Of a DNA stretch of 64,000 nt, positions 31,274 to 40,803 are shown one piece after another. The DNA lies in NCBI RefSeq assembly GCF_011682145.1, contig NZ_WHJH01000001.1, positions 434,001-498,000 of the forward strand, read 5' to 3'. Origin of the DNA: Massilia mucilaginosa (GTDB taxonomy: Bacteria; Pseudomonadota; Gammaproteobacteria; Burkholderiales; Burkholderiaceae_D). Numbering within the stretch: position 1 is the stretch's first letter; the number at the start of each line of letters is the position of its first letter. The translations under genes and the position numbers were made by a program. The notes under the pieces are model-generated. The model was not told where the DNA came from. It worked only from the letters and a program-made list of their open reading frames with translations, and did not search any database.

Positions 31274-32329
31274 TTACTGGGCCAGGTTGGTGCGCGCGCC
31301 GGCCGTGGCGATGGCTTTCGCCTTCACGCCGGCAGCCGCGCTGGCGGTATAGGCGTAGCCGGTCGGGCCGTAGGCCTTGCTGGTCTTCCAGTCGGTGGCG
31401 TTGGCGTAGGTGCCGCTGTCCGGGGCGCCCCAGGTAATGCCGCTGCCGACGAAGTTGTTGCGCAGGTCCCAGTAACCGAGCTTGGTGCTGTCGCGCGAGG
31501 TCACCGGATTCCTGACGTTCTCGAAGTAGTTCGATTCGACCAGCGCCATCGCGCCCATGCGCACGTTGATGCCCGAGGTATCGACGTTGCCGAAGTAGTT
31601 GTTGAAGAGGTGGGCTTTACCGTAACGCAGCAGCGGCAGGCGCGACTTCACGTTCTCGAAGCGGTTGTTGTGGTAGGTGGTCAGCGAGCCGGCGTTGAGC
31701 GTGTCCTTGTCGGAAAATCCGTTCAATGCCACCTTCTGGTAGTTGTACACGTAGTTGTACGACACCGTGATGTGGTTGGCGCCCTTCTTCATGTCGATGC
31801 CGCCATCGAACGAGGCGTCACCCGCGCCGGGGCACGATTTGATCGAGGCGAAGATGGTGTTGTGGTCGACCCAGATCTTGCTTGGCTTGCCGCTCGACGT
31901 GCCTTCGATCGAAATCGAATCGGCGTCTTCCCCGCCCTGGAGCAGGCCGATGGTCATGTTCTGCACGATCACGTTGCTCGAGTCGCCCACGATTCGGATG
32001 CCGAAGTTGGCCGACGAATCGGCCGAGCCGCGAATCGTGATGTCGCTCTTGTTCTTGATTTCCAGGGTTTGCGCCGGTTTTTTCCACTGCGCGCACACGT
32101 CCTTGACGCTGGCGAAGTCGAACCTGCCGGTGTAGTTCAGTACCAGGCCGCCGCTGCCCGAATACGCCTTGATCTTCGCCGCCATGTCGGCCAGCGTGCT
32201 CACGTTCACAGCGGCCTTGGTGCCGCCGCCGGTGGTGGCGGCGCCGTAGCCGACCGGTCCGGCCATGGCCTGGGTGCTCGCCAGAACGGCTGCGGCAGCC
32301 AGTGTCAGTTTCAAAATCGATACTTTCAT
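31274..32329 (-). CDS. Secreted pectate lyase, family PL1
   Basis: A 351-residue enzyme starting MKVSILKLTLAAAAVLASTQ with signal cleavage near AMA-GPVGYG. GGAG lies eight bases upstream of ATG 32329, so the 52-residue longer frame is rejected. PL1 features are the calcium-binding parallel beta-helix with IWVDHNTIFAS, FDGGIDMKKGANHITVSYNYV, the RLPLLRYGKAHLFNNYF segment with the catalytic Arg region, and MGAMALVESNYFENVRNPVTS. It is likely exported by Sec and then across the outer membrane by the secretion cluster upstream. Confidence 0.95.
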   Translation of the reverse strand: MKVSILKLTLAAAAVLASTQAMAGPVGYGAATTGGGTKAAVNVSTLADMAAKIKAYSGSGGLVLNYTGRFDFASVKDVCAQWKKPAQTLEIKNKSDITIRGSADSSANFGIRIVGDSSNVIVQNMTIGLLQGGEDADSISIEGTSSGKPSKIWVDHNTIFASIKSCPGAGDASFDGGIDMKKGANHITVSYNYVYNYQKVALNGFSDKDTLNAGSLTTYHNNRFENVKSRLPLLRYGKAHLFNNYFGNVDTSGINVRMGAMALVESNYFENVRNPVTSRDSTKLGYWDLRNNFVGSGITWGAPDSGTYANATDWKTSKAYGPTGYAYTASAAAGVKAKAIATAGARTNLAQ

Positions 32330-32940
32330 GCGGGTTACTCCGTAAATATTGGTATTTTTTCGAGCCGCCAGCTTTTGCGGGGGAAATCCCTCGCTGGCGA
32401 TGTGGACCAAACGGAGCGCCGCACTGTTTGCCGTATTGCATACGCAGAATCCATGGATCATTGCGCTCCGCGAGTCGGCCATCATGCAAATAGATCAACG
32501 TTCGCCAGGTCTGCTGCGAGGATGCACGCTCTCATATTGTCGTGTCAACATCATGTTAAATGACCAAAAGCATTGCTAAGATACCAATTTTCATTCGACA
32601 GGAATGCGACCACGGTGTGCGGTGTGAGATTGGCACAGCCACGATCATTATTTTTCATCTAACGTCTTAGTATATGCATCTAATTCATATCAACGTCGCT
32701 TTGACATCGTTTTCCATGCAATCCGGGCAAGAACGTGGATATTTCAAGACCGATAAGACCTCATGCCAATTAAAAATGTAAAATGCAAGCTCAAAAAACA
32801 ACATTTGGACTGACCGAAGTCTAGTATTGGTCAAGTCAAAAACTAATGTGGTCAGTCCAAAAAAGAATAGATGGCAAAATCGCGTGTATGGATGCCCAAT
32901 TTGGCCGGACCGCGAACGGGGGAGGGATAGCGAAAGTGGA
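32330..32940. other. 611-bp intergenic region between secretion operon and pectate lyases
   Basis: No convincing gene. The stretch 32560-32880 is AT-rich against its surroundings and holds three FadR-like palindromes (32805-32860), listed separately. A half-site GGACCAA lies at 32403-32409. On the minus strand a TTGAGC (32794-32789) could be a -35, but no good -10 follows, so the PL1 promoter is not fixed. The leader could be some 400 nt if transcription starts near the palindromes. Confidence 0.55.
32805..32860. promoter_or_regulatory. Three FadR-type operator-like palindromes upstream of the pectate lyases
   Basis: TTGGACTGACCGA (32805-32817), TTGGTCAAGTCAA (32827-32839) and GTGGTCAGTCCAA (32848-32860) share the pattern T-G-G-W-C-N-G-W-C-C-A. 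They are spaced 22 and 21 bp start to start, two helical turns. The core resembles the E. coli FadR operator half TGGTC-N-GACCA. Their likely reader is the FCD regulator at 29080-29778. Confidence 0.6.
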
Positions 32941-33324
32941 TCAGAGCCGGCTGAAGGGCATGCCGGCGCGCGTGTTGCCGGCGGCACCACTGTAGAGGTT
33001 GTAAACACCAGCACCGTTGTCCGGTGCGACCAGAATCCAGGTAGAAGTACTTTCGGTTATCGGATCAAGCGGCAGGGAGCGCAGGTATTTGCGTTCGACC
33101 AGTTCGCCCAGCGTCTGCGGATAGCGCCCGTTGTCGCCATAGAATTTGTCGATCACACTGCGCGTGATGTGCAGGTTCTCCTTGAGGACCGTCTCCTTCG
33201 ACTGCTCGACACTGCGGAAGAAACGCGGTGCGGCGATCGTCAGCAGCAGCGCCAGGATCGCCAGCACCACCAGCAGTTCGATCAGCGTGAAGCCGCGCTT
33301 ACCAGCGCCGGTACGCAATGCCAT
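32941..33324 (-). CDS. Type II secretion pseudopilin (GspG-like), second copy
   Basis: A 127-residue pseudopilin from [11 protein letters not shown], with processing before [24 protein letters not shown], including Glu5. The C-terminal part has the GspG-like [23 protein letters not shown] and [10 protein letters not shown]. It overlaps the end of the preceding pseudopilin gene by 26 bp. It is the last gene of the secretion operon. Confidence 0.9.
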   Translation of the reverse strand: MALRTGAGKRGFTLIELLVVLAILALLLTIAAPRFFRSVEQSKETVLKENLHITRSVIDKFYGDNGRYPQTLGELVERKYLRSLPLDPITESTSTWILVAPDNGAGVYNLYSGAAGNTRAGMPFSRL

Positions 33325-33772
33325 TGAGGCCCACCTGTTCAGAATTGGAGTGCACGTCGTAGACATCCTCGCCCGGTTTCGGGTCGGCCGGGTCGCTCTG
33401 GTAGGAACGCAGCTGCCAGGTCTGCTCGGGCGGCAGGTCCGGATCGGTGTTGAACGGATCGCGCGGGACTGCGCGCAGGAAGAATACCTTGCGCGCCTTG
33501 GCGCTGCGCTGGTCCGGCACGCCGTTCACCAGCGCCAGCAGCTTGGGCGGATAGCCGCTGCCATCGAGCAGGCTGGCGATGCGGCCCTCGCCCGCCGCGC
33601 GCTTGTATTCGTCGAGCGCGCTGCGAATGTCGCGCAGGGCCACGCGCAGCTCCTGCTCCTTCTGGCGCTGCACCGCCACCTGCGCCAGCGGCAAGGCGAT
33701 GGTCGACAGCAGCGCCACGATCGCCAGGGTCACCATCAGCTCGATGAGCGTGAATCCGCGCAGGCGCCGCAC
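33299..33772 (-). CDS. Type II secretion pseudopilin (GspG-like), first copy
   Basis: A 157-residue pseudopilin with leader MRRLRG and mature [22 protein letters not shown], Glu5 present. The body has a long helix ([24 protein letters not shown]) and the C-terminal [24 protein letters not shown] with [12 protein letters not shown], the calcium-loop style of GspG. The start is GTG 33772, one base after the secretin stop (TGACGTG). It is the probable major pseudopilin. Confidence 0.88.
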   Translation of the reverse strand: MRRLRGFTLIELMVTLAIVALLSTIALPLAQVAVQRQKEQELRVALRDIRSALDEYKRAAGEGRIASLLDGSGYPPKLLALVNGVPDQRSAKARKVFFLRAVPRDPFNTDPDLPPEQTWQLRSYQSDPADPKPGEDVYDVHSNSEQVGLNGIAYRRW

Positions 33773-33773
33773 G

Positions 33774-35639
33774 TCAGCCCCCGCTCCGCTCGATCAGCGG
33801 CGCGCTGGCCGGCTGCGGCGCGGGTACCGGCGCCGGCGGTTCCTGTGGCGCGGCATGCTGCGGCTGGCCGGCCTGGCCACGCAGGCTCGCATCGGTCCCC
33901 GCGTCGAACTCCACCTCGCCGCCGGCGCCGCGCGCCTGGTTGCGCAGCACGCGCGGCGTGATCGACAGCACAATCTCGGTCTTGGTGCGCTCGCTACCCT
34001 TGCTGCCGAACAGGCGGTCGAGCATCGGCAGTTCGCCCAGGCCCGGAATGGCGTTCGAGGAACGCTTGTCGTTTTCGCTGATCAGCCCCGCCAGCACCTG
34101 GTTCTCGCCATCGCGCAGGCGCAGCACGGTGCTGGCGTTGCGGGTGCCGATGCGGTAGCCGTACGGCTGGTCGTTGGCGTCGAAGATGGTGCCGAGGATG
34201 CTGCTCACTTCCAGACTGAGTTTGATCGACACTTCATCGTCCATGTACACCACCGGCTCGGCTTCGAGCTTGAGGCCGACATCGAGGTAATTGACCGATT
34301 GCGAGGTCACCCCGGTCGAGGTGACATTGGCCGACACGCTCGGCACCCGCTCGCCGACCCGGATCAGGGCCTTTTCGCGGCTCTTGATGCGGATGCGCGG
34401 ATTGGCCAGCACGCTGACATTATCGCGGTTGACCGACGCCGACAGGCGCATCGGGTCGACGCTGGCCAGCAGGCCCCTGGAATTGAGGTTCTTCAGGTCA
34501 TTGAGCGTAAACGGGCTGGTCGCCAGGGTGCCGTCGTACAGCACGGTGGACGCGCCGAGCGGCGTCAGGCTGACGTTGCCCGGCCACTTCACGCCCAGCG
34601 ATTCGAGGTCGCTGCGCTGCACTTCCAGGATCTCCACTTCCAGCATCACCTCCGGTTCGGCCACGTCGTGCAGCGCCACCAGCTTGGCCGCCATGAGAAT
34701 GGTTTCGGGCGTATCGCGCAGCACCAGCATGTTGAGTTTTTCGTCGACGACGAGGTCGCGCGTCTTGAGCAGGGTGCGCAGGCTGCTGGCCACGGTCTTC
34801 GCTTCGGCGTTGGCGATGCGGAAGCTGCGGATCGTCAGCTTCTGGTAGTCGCGCTGCTTGGCGGCGTCGTTCGGATACAGCAGCACGGTGCGCTCGTCGA
34901 CGATGCGCTGTTCCATCTGCACGCTCATGAGCAGATTGCGCAGCGCCTGTTCGATGGTCGTGTCCTGCAGGTTGAGCGTGACGCGCAGGTCGGCCGGCAC
35001 ATCCTTGTCGAGCGTGAAGCTGATGCCCGAGGTGCGCGACATCGATTCGAGCACGGCGCGCAGCGGCGCGTCCTGGAAGCGCAGGCTCAATCGCTTCTGG
35101 AACGCCTTGCCCAGTGCCGTGCCGCTTGGCGCGTCGGCGCTGTGATCTTCCAGGGCTTGCAGCATTTTCGCCGCGCGCCCGTTCTTGGGGTGCTTCGCCA
35201 GCAGCGCGCGCAAGGTCTCGCGCGCTTCAACGCGCTTGCCGGCGTTGAGCAACTGCTCGACGCCGGCAAGCGCGTGCGACTGCGACTGCGCCGCGGCCAG
35301 GTTGCGCATGCCGATCATGGCCTGGTCGACGGCGCCGAGCGCGGCGGCGCGGCGATACCCCTCCTGCGCCGCATCCCACGCGCCGCGCGCCACGTCCTGC
35401 GCGGCCTGCGCCAGCACCTGGTTGATCAGTGCGATGCGCGTGTTGGCCAGCAGGACGCGCGCTTCGATATGGCCCGGCGTCGCGGCCAGCACTTGCCCCA
35501 GGCGCGCCATGCCCTCTTCCAGCTTGCCCGCGTCGAGCAAGACACGGATGTCGGGCGGGGTGGGCTGCGGTCCGGCAGCGCATGCGGCCAGCACGGCCAG
35601 GCTGCATGCCAGTGCCAGGTTGCCTGCTATTTTTCTCAT
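33774..35639 (-). CDS. Outer-membrane secretin lipoprotein with TPR domain (GspD/PilQ-like)
   Basis: A 621-residue secretin. The signal ends in LAAC with Cys20 lipidated. Residues about 30-170 are TPR-like ([29 protein letters not shown]...), not usual in GspD. A short STN/N1 region ([32 protein letters not shown]) and the C-terminal gate domain follow, with [37 protein letters not shown] and [12 protein letters not shown] Pro/Ala tail ends the protein. It forms the outer-membrane channel. Its ATG overlaps the previous stop (ATGA). Confidence 0.92.
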   Translation of the reverse strand: MRKIAGNLALACSLAVLAACAAGPQPTPPDIRVLLDAGKLEEGMARLGQVLAATPGHIEARVLLANTRIALINQVLAQAAQDVARGAWDAAQEGYRRAAALGAVDQAMIGMRNLAAAQSQSHALAGVEQLLNAGKRVEARETLRALLAKHPKNGRAAKMLQALEDHSADAPSGTALGKAFQKRLSLRFQDAPLRAVLESMSRTSGISFTLDKDVPADLRVTLNLQDTTIEQALRNLLMSVQMEQRIVDERTVLLYPNDAAKQRDYQKLTIRSFRIANAEAKTVASSLRTLLKTRDLVVDEKLNMLVLRDTPETILMAAKLVALHDVAEPEVMLEVEILEVQRSDLESLGVKWPGNVSLTPLGASTVLYDGTLATSPFTLNDLKNLNSRGLLASVDPMRLSASVNRDNVSVLANPRIRIKSREKALIRVGERVPSVSANVTSTGVTSQSVNYLDVGLKLEAEPVVYMDDEVSIKLSLEVSSILGTIFDANDQPYGYRIGTRNASTVLRLRDGENQVLAGLISENDKRSSNAIPGLGELPMLDRLFGSKGSERTKTEIVLSITPRVLRNQARGAGGEVEFDAGTDASLRGQAGQPQHAAPQEPPAPVPAPQPASAPLIERSGG

Positions 35640-36115
35640 TCTTCTGTCCCGAAACTGATCCGGTGTTCCTCGCCGGTTTGTTGATCCTGAATGCGCACCG
35701 ATTCCTGGCGCAGGGCCAGCACGCGATAACGCTTTTCGAACACGCTGCCGGCGCGCGCCAGCAGCACGGCGTCGTTGCGCAGCAAATAGGCTTCGCGCAC
35801 GCCGTCTTCCACCTTGAACCCGAGCAGCACGAACGGCGTTTGCGGCTTGTCGCCGGCGTCCGGACCGCCGCTCGTTACCGCCGCATCCTGCCGCACCGCT
35901 TGCGCCGGGCCGCCGGCGAACAGGTCGGGCACCGGGGCGTCCGGATCGACCGCCACCGACGGCGCGCGCAGCGGCGCCGCAGGCGCTTGCACCGCTTGCG
36001 GGCGGCGCGGACGTTCGCCCACGCCGACCACCTCCGGTTCCGGCGGACTGTCGAACAGCATCAGCAGGCCGACGCCCAGCAGCACCGCCAGCATGATTTT
36101 CAGACGGGTCGGCAT
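35636..36115 (-). CDS. Inner-membrane PilP/GspC-like subunit
   Basis: A 159-residue bitopic protein: MPTRLKIMLAVLLGVGLLMLF membrane helix, Pro-rich linker (about 25-85), and a small beta domain from TPFVLLGFKVEDGVREAYLLRN to HRISFGTEE, like the HR domain of GspC or the PilP core. It would connect the inner-membrane platform to the secretin encoded next. ATG 36115 overlaps the upstream stop as TGATG. Confidence 0.75.
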   Translation of the reverse strand: MPTRLKIMLAVLLGVGLLMLFDSPPEPEVVGVGERPRRPQAVQAPAAPLRAPSVAVDPDAPVPDLFAGGPAQAVRQDAAVTSGGPDAGDKPQTPFVLLGFKVEDGVREAYLLRNDAVLLARAGSVFEKRYRVLALRQESVRIQDQQTGEEHRISFGTEE

Positions 36116-36636
36116 CAGGGCGCGTCCGGTGTAAACCAGACCGAAAACAGCAGCCGGGCTTCCACGCCGGCGCCGACCGCCGCCCGGTGCATGCCAACTT
36201 CGTCGAGCGACAGGCCGGGGATGGCCTGCGCCGCGCGCAGGAAGCGGCGCACCTGCGGATAAGTGCCGGTGGCCGGCATCTGCACTTGCCAGCGGCCGAC
36301 GCGCCCCGTTTCCTGGCGCCGGTAGTCGGCCTGCGCGATTGTCAGCCCGTGCTCCGCCGCCAGCGCGAACAGGCGCTGCACGGCCGCATCGGCGCGCGCC
36401 GCCGGCGGCAGTGCGCTGCCCGACGCGCTCTGCGACGCGCTCACCGGCATGCCGGCACCCGGTGCTTCGCTCACCTGCATGGCAAGGGCGTCGCGCAAGG
36501 CGGCTTCCTGCGATGGCAACCACCAGCCCCATGCCAGCAGTGCGCACAGCAGCAAGGCCGCGCCGGGCAGCATCCACAAGCCGTGGCGCACGGCCAGCAC
36601 TTCAAGGCGCCAGCGCAGCGCGTTCCATTGCATCAT
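36115..36636 (-). CDS. PilO/GspM-like platform protein
   Basis: A 173-residue bitopic protein with one N-terminal helix (GLWMLPGAALLLCALLAWGWWLP), a coiled linker and a ferredoxin-like periplasmic domain (AEHGLTIAQADYRRQETGRVGRWQVQMPATGTYPQVRRFLRAAQ). The pattern matches PilO/GspM. It overlaps the previous gene by 4 bp. Confidence 0.78.
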   Translation of the reverse strand: MMQWNALRWRLEVLAVRHGLWMLPGAALLLCALLAWGWWLPSQEAALRDALAMQVSEAPGAGMPVSASQSASGSALPPAARADAAVQRLFALAAEHGLTIAQADYRRQETGRVGRWQVQMPATGTYPQVRRFLRAAQAIPGLSLDEVGMHRAAVGAGVEARLLFSVWFTPDAP

Positions 36637-37202
36637 GGCGCGCTCCGGGTGTCGCTGTCGGGCAGGCGGTACGGGGCCGCGAGCTGCGCTTCGTAATGGA
36701 AGTTGATGCCGCCTTCGGCCGCGGCTTCGTGGCGCATCAGGCTCAGACGCGCGAACACAGGGCTGCCTTTCAAGGACCGCAGGTACTCCTGCAGCGCAGC
36801 CACGTCGTCCATGTTGGCCTGGACCTTGACCACCCCGCGCGCCAGATCGGGTTCGAACGATTGCAGGCGCGCCTGCGGCACGCGCTCGAAAGCGCCGAAA
36901 ATCTCTTCCCAGGGCTGCGCGCGCTGCAGCATGGCCTGGCGCAGCAGTTGCGCCTCTTCGGCCAGCGGTTGCGCGCGGCTACGCTCGGCGCGCTCGCGCT
37001 GCTCGCCCGCGGCCGCGCGCGCGGCCTGCGCCGCCCTCGCCTCTTGCAGCTCATGCTGCACGCGCAAGCCGCGCCCGAAAGCCAGGCCGCCCAGCATCAT
37101 GGCGAGCAAGGTGAACGCCACGCCCAGCTGCGTGCCGCGCATGCGCCAGTCCCAGCGCCATACGCTGCGCTGGTCGGCGAAATCGATCATCATCGGCTTC
37201 AT
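36633..37202 (-). CDS. PilN-like platform protein
   Basis: A 189-residue protein from MKPMMIDFADQRSVWRWDWR with one membrane helix (QLGVAFTLLAMMLGGLAFG), a long Ala/Arg coiled coil (about 50-95) and a periplasmic end with FARLSLMRHE. It is PilN-like by order and architecture. The long reading frame up to 37679 is a frame shadow of the upstream gene. The ATG overlaps that gene's stop (ATGA). Confidence 0.75.
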   Translation of the reverse strand: MKPMMIDFADQRSVWRWDWRMRGTQLGVAFTLLAMMLGGLAFGRGLRVQHELQEARAAQAARAAAGEQRERAERSRAQPLAEEAQLLRQAMLQRAQPWEEIFGAFERVPQARLQSFEPDLARGVVKVQANMDDVAALQEYLRSLKGSPVFARLSLMRHEAAAEGGINFHYEAQLAAPYRLPDSDTRSAP

Positions 37203-37855
37203 GCGGCCGTCTCCAGGTGTGTCCAGCCAGCCGGTGCGGCGGGGCCGGACCAGTAGCGCGCCGCCGGCAGGGCCACACCCAGACGCGCCAGTTCCAGCGC
37301 CAGCAAACCGTCGACGTCGGTGCCGGGCTGCTGGCGCACCAGTTGCAGGCGCGCCTGGTGCCAGACCAGCAGGTTGATCACGCCGTTGGCCGCCGCGCAC
37401 CAGACGCCATCGGGCGGCAACGCGGCGCAGTGGCGGTTCCAGTCGTGCAGCAGTGCCGGCAGCAGGCGCGCCAGCGACACGCCGGCCAGCGCCTGGCGCA
37501 GGCTGCGCGGAATCGCGCAAGCGAGCATCGGCGCGCCGGCCTGCCAGTCCGCTTGCAGCAGCCAGTCGGCCGGCGCCTGTCCGTACAGGGTCTCGAAGCG
37601 GGCGTCGAGCAGCAGGCGGCAGTCGCGCAGGCCGCCAATCCCGGCCGGCGGTTCCAGCAAAAAGGTGCGGCTCCAGCAATCGGCCACGCGCACCGACAGG
37701 CGCGCACGCGCCGGCAAGGCCTGCGCCAGTTCGCTGCCCAGCGCGGCCCAGTCGCCGCCCGCCGTCTTGAGCGTGGTGCGCTGCGCGCCGCGCCGCAGCA
37801 CGATGGTGTGGGCGCCGATGTCGACGCCAATGTTTTCAGCCTGCCAGCGTGACAC
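37199..37855 (-). CDS. PilM/GspL-cyto-like actin-fold protein
   Basis: A 218-residue cytoplasmic protein without a membrane helix. It opens with IGVDIGAHTIVLRRG, the phosphate-binding pattern of actin-like PilM or the GspL cytoplasmic domain, but is shorter than PilM (about 350) and poorly conserved. The start is GTG 37855, supported by AGGAGG six bases upstream, inside the end of gspE (20-bp overlap). It would dock the ATPase to the inner-membrane platform. Confidence 0.7.
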   Translation of the reverse strand: MSRWQAENIGVDIGAHTIVLRRGAQRTTLKTAGGDWAALGSELAQALPARARLSVRVADCWSRTFLLEPPAGIGGLRDCRLLLDARFETLYGQAPADWLLQADWQAGAPMLACAIPRSLRQALAGVSLARLLPALLHDWNRHCAALPPDGVWCAAANGVINLLVWHQARLQLVRQQPGTDVDGLLALELARLGVALPAARYWSGPAAPAGWTHLETAA

Positions 37856-39512
37856 GTTTGACCTCCTCCAGCGTGGTTTCTCCGGTGGCCACCAGCGCCA
37901 GCGCATCGTCGAACAGGCTGCGCATGCCGGCGGCCCGGGCCAGCTCCTTGATCTGGCGCAGCGGACGGCGTTCGATCACCAGTTCGGCCAGCGCGTCGTC
38001 GAGAATCAGGATTTCGGCCACGGCGCGCCGCCCCTTGTAGCCGGTGCCGCGGCACTCGCCGCAGCCCACGCCGCGCCGGAAGTTGTAGTGCGAAACGGCG
38101 GCGCGCGCCAGGCCGCTGCGCACCAGTTCCTCGTTGTCCGGCGTGTAGGGGGCACTGCACTGGCGGCACGACAGGCGCACCAGGCGCTGCGCGATCACGC
38201 CGTTCAGGGCCGACACGAACGAGTACGGGTCGATGCCCATGTGGGCAAAGCGCCCGAACACGTCGAACACATTGTTGGCGTGGACGGTGGAGAGCACCAG
38301 GTGGCCGGTGAGCGCCGACTGCACCGCGATTTCACCGGTTTCCTTGTCACGGATCTCGCCGACCATGATGATGTCCGGGTCGTGCCGCAGGATCGAGCGC
38401 AGGCCGCGCGCGAACGACAGGCCTTTCTTGTCGTTCACCGGAATTTGCAGGATGCCGGGCAGCTGGTATTCGACCGGATCTTCGATGGTGATAATTTTTT
38501 CGTGGCCGCTGTTGATTTCGGTGATCGCGCCGTACAGGGTGGTGGTCTTGCCCGAACCGGTCGGCCCGGTCACCAGCACCATGCCGTACGGTTCCGACAC
38601 CAGGCGCCGCATGGTGGCCAGGTGGTCGGACGCGAAGCCGGACGAATCGAGCGTGAGCGTGCCGTGCGCGCTGATCATCGACTGCTTGTCGAGAATGCGG
38701 ATGACGGCGTCTTCGCCGTGCACGCTCGGCATGATCGACACGCGCAGGTCGATTTCGCGACCCTGCGCCTCGACCCGGAAGCTGCCGTCCTGCGGCACGC
38801 GGCGCTCGGCGATATCGAGTTCGGCCAGCACCTTGATGCGCGAGATGGCCTGCTCCGCCAGCGCGCCGCCGGCCACCTGCGCGGCCTGATCGAGCACGCC
38901 GTCGATGCGGTATTTGGTGAGCATGCCGCCGGGCGTGCTTTCGAAGTGGATGTCCGAGACGCCGGATTTGAGTGCGTCGTACAAGGTGGAGTTGACCAGC
39001 TTGACGGCCGGACTGCCGGCGTCGCCCAGCGAGGCGTACGAAAGGCTTTCCATCAGGCGCGCAGAATCGCCCTCGTCCGCCTCGCCGGTAACGAGCGAAT
39101 CGACCGAGCGCACCGATTCCTCCTGCTTGGACAAATAGGCATGCAGGTCGGCCGGCAGCGCCAGGCGCCAGCGCACCGGGGCGCCGGCCAGGGTTTCGAC
39201 CCACACTTGCAGGTCTTGCGCGTAGGGGTCGCACAGCACCGCCCACAAGCCGTCGGGGGCGCGCAGCAGCACGCACTGGCGCTGCTGGGCGCGCGCCAGC
39301 GGCAAGCGCTCGAAGGCCGGGGTGCAGGCCAGCATGGCCGCCATGTCAATGGCGGGCAGGCGGAACACATCGGCCGCCTGCGCCAGCAGCAGGCGCGGTT
39401 CGGACTGGGTCAGCGCTTCGAGTTCGGCAAAAAAGGCGCGCCCCGACTGGCGCGCGTTGCGCTGCGCCGCGCGCAGGGATTCCATCATGGGCGCCATCTC
39501 CATCGGGTTCAT
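37836..39512 (-). CDS. gspE: Type II secretion ATPase GspE
   Basis: Hexameric secretion ATPase of 558 residues. An N-terminal GspE/MshE-type domain covers about 1-130. The core has the SDIHFE motif near 186, Walker A GPTGSGKT at 316-323, the Asp box (ITIEDPVEYQLPGILQ), Walker B (DIIMVGEIRDKETGEIA) and the His box (HLVLSTVHANN). A C-terminal zinc-binding pair of CxxC motifs (CRQC...CGEC) follows. The start MNPMEMAPMM at 39512 overlaps the gspF stop by ATGA; longer frames read through gspF. Confidence 0.95.
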   Translation of the reverse strand: MNPMEMAPMMESLRAAQRNARQSGRAFFAELEALTQSEPRLLLAQAADVFRLPAIDMAAMLACTPAFERLPLARAQQRQCVLLRAPDGLWAVLCDPYAQDLQVWVETLAGAPVRWRLALPADLHAYLSKQEESVRSVDSLVTGEADEGDSARLMESLSYASLGDAGSPAVKLVNSTLYDALKSGVSDIHFESTPGGMLTKYRIDGVLDQAAQVAGGALAEQAISRIKVLAELDIAERRVPQDGSFRVEAQGREIDLRVSIMPSVHGEDAVIRILDKQSMISAHGTLTLDSSGFASDHLATMRRLVSEPYGMVLVTGPTGSGKTTTLYGAITEINSGHEKIITIEDPVEYQLPGILQIPVNDKKGLSFARGLRSILRHDPDIIMVGEIRDKETGEIAVQSALTGHLVLSTVHANNVFDVFGRFAHMGIDPYSFVSALNGVIAQRLVRLSCRQCSAPYTPDNEELVRSGLARAAVSHYNFRRGVGCGECRGTGYKGRRAVAEILILDDALAELVIERRPLRQIKELARAAGMRSLFDDALALVATGETTLEEVKRVTLAG

Positions 39513-40720
39513 TGCAGGGTCCCGGCAAGGTCGAAGATCGGCATGTACAGCAGCACCACGATGGCGCCGATGACGACGCCGATGGCCGCCATCAGCACCG
39601 GCTCGAAGGTTTTGCTGAATTTTTCGATCCACAGCGTGGTTTCGGCGTCGTAGAACAGCGCGGCGCGGGTGAGCATCAGCCCAAGCTGGCCGGAGCGCTC
39701 GCCCACGCGCAGCATGCGCAGCGCGATCGGCGTGGTCAAGCCGTTCCGTTCGAGCGACTCGGAAAAGCTGCCGCCCTGCGCGATGGCGTGGCGCGCCGCC
39801 GCCAATGCGCCGCGCCGCGCCGGCGAAATGGCGCCGCTGACCATGTCGAGCGCCGACACCACGGCGATGCCGCCTTCGAGCAGCATGCCGAGGGTGAGGT
39901 ACAGGCGCGCCAGTTCCAGGATGTGCATGCGTTCGCGCACGCCCGGCAGACGCGTAAACAGCTGCATCAGCTGGCCCGAGCGGTGCATGCGGCGCAGCCA
40001 GAAGAACAGCGCCGTACCGATGGCGGCGAGCGTGAGCATGATCGCCATGCCATGGCCGGCGACCGCGCCGCCCCATTTGATCAGCCATTGCGACAGCATC
40101 GGCAGTTCGCGTCCGCTGCCCTGGTAGACAGCCGAGAATTTGGGCACCACGTACCCGAGCAGGAACATGCTGACCGCGCTGCCGACCGTGAGCAGGATCA
40201 CCGGGTAGATGGACGCGCTGACCAGGCGATTGCGCACGCCATCGACGCGCACCTGGTATTCGATGTAGCGCGTGAGCGCCTGCGGCAGGTCGCTGGTGCG
40301 CTCGGCGGCCTTGACGATGCCGCCGAACAGGGGCGGAAACGATTCCGGCTCAGCCGCAATCGCCACCGAAAAGCGCAAGCCGTCGCGCATGCGCGCCAGC
40401 AGGCGGGCCAGCAGCGCGCCGGTGTCGGTGTGGGATTCTTTTTCGCTGAGCGCCTCCAGGCTTTCGACCAGGCCAAGGCCCGCTTCGAGCAGGGCCAGCA
40501 GCTCCTGGGTGAACAGCACGAGGGAAAAGGTTTTGCCGCGGCGCTGGGCGGTTACCGCGACCGGCCGCACCTCCAGCACGGTCAGGCGGCGTTCGACAGC
40601 GGCGCGCGATGCGGCGGTGGCATCGCTGGCGTCCAGTTCCAGCATCTGGACCCGATTGTCGGGCCCCACAGCACGAATCGCGAAGCGCACGGGCGGATCA
40701 GCGGGCGACGCCGGCGACAA
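39509..40720 (-). CDS. gspF: Type II secretion inner-membrane platform protein GspF
   Basis: A 403-residue protein with two homologous cytoplasmic helical domains, each followed by hydrophobic helices (about 170-190, 222-242 and 375-395). Signatures are FTQELLALLEAGLGLVESLEAL in the first domain and LARLYLTLGMLLEGGIAVVSAL with MLRVGERSGQL in the second. It works with GspE to assemble the pseudopilus. It is the first gene of the nine-gene operon, about 80 bp downstream of a predicted promoter. Confidence 0.95.
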   Translation of the reverse strand: MSPASPADPPVRFAIRAVGPDNRVQMLELDASDATAASRAAVERRLTVLEVRPVAVTAQRRGKTFSLVLFTQELLALLEAGLGLVESLEALSEKESHTDTGALLARLLARMRDGLRFSVAIAAEPESFPPLFGGIVKAAERTSDLPQALTRYIEYQVRVDGVRNRLVSASIYPVILLTVGSAVSMFLLGYVVPKFSAVYQGSGRELPMLSQWLIKWGGAVAGHGMAIMLTLAAIGTALFFWLRRMHRSGQLMQLFTRLPGVRERMHILELARLYLTLGMLLEGGIAVVSALDMVSGAISPARRGALAAARHAIAQGGSFSESLERNGLTTPIALRMLRVGERSGQLGLMLTRAALFYDAETTLWIEKFSKTFEPVLMAAIGVVIGAIVVLLYMPIFDLAGTLQ

Positions 40721-40803
40721 GGCCGCGCAACTGCCGGCGTGGAAATGGATTCATGCTGCCCCTGCTTTCATAAACATCCTGGTCGAACGCATCGTGGTTT
40801 GCC

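Noticed and set aside
33579-35684. 701-residue plus-strand frame opposite the secretin gene
   Set aside because: Antisense shadow; the minus-strand secretin has clear family motifs and overlapping gene junctions.
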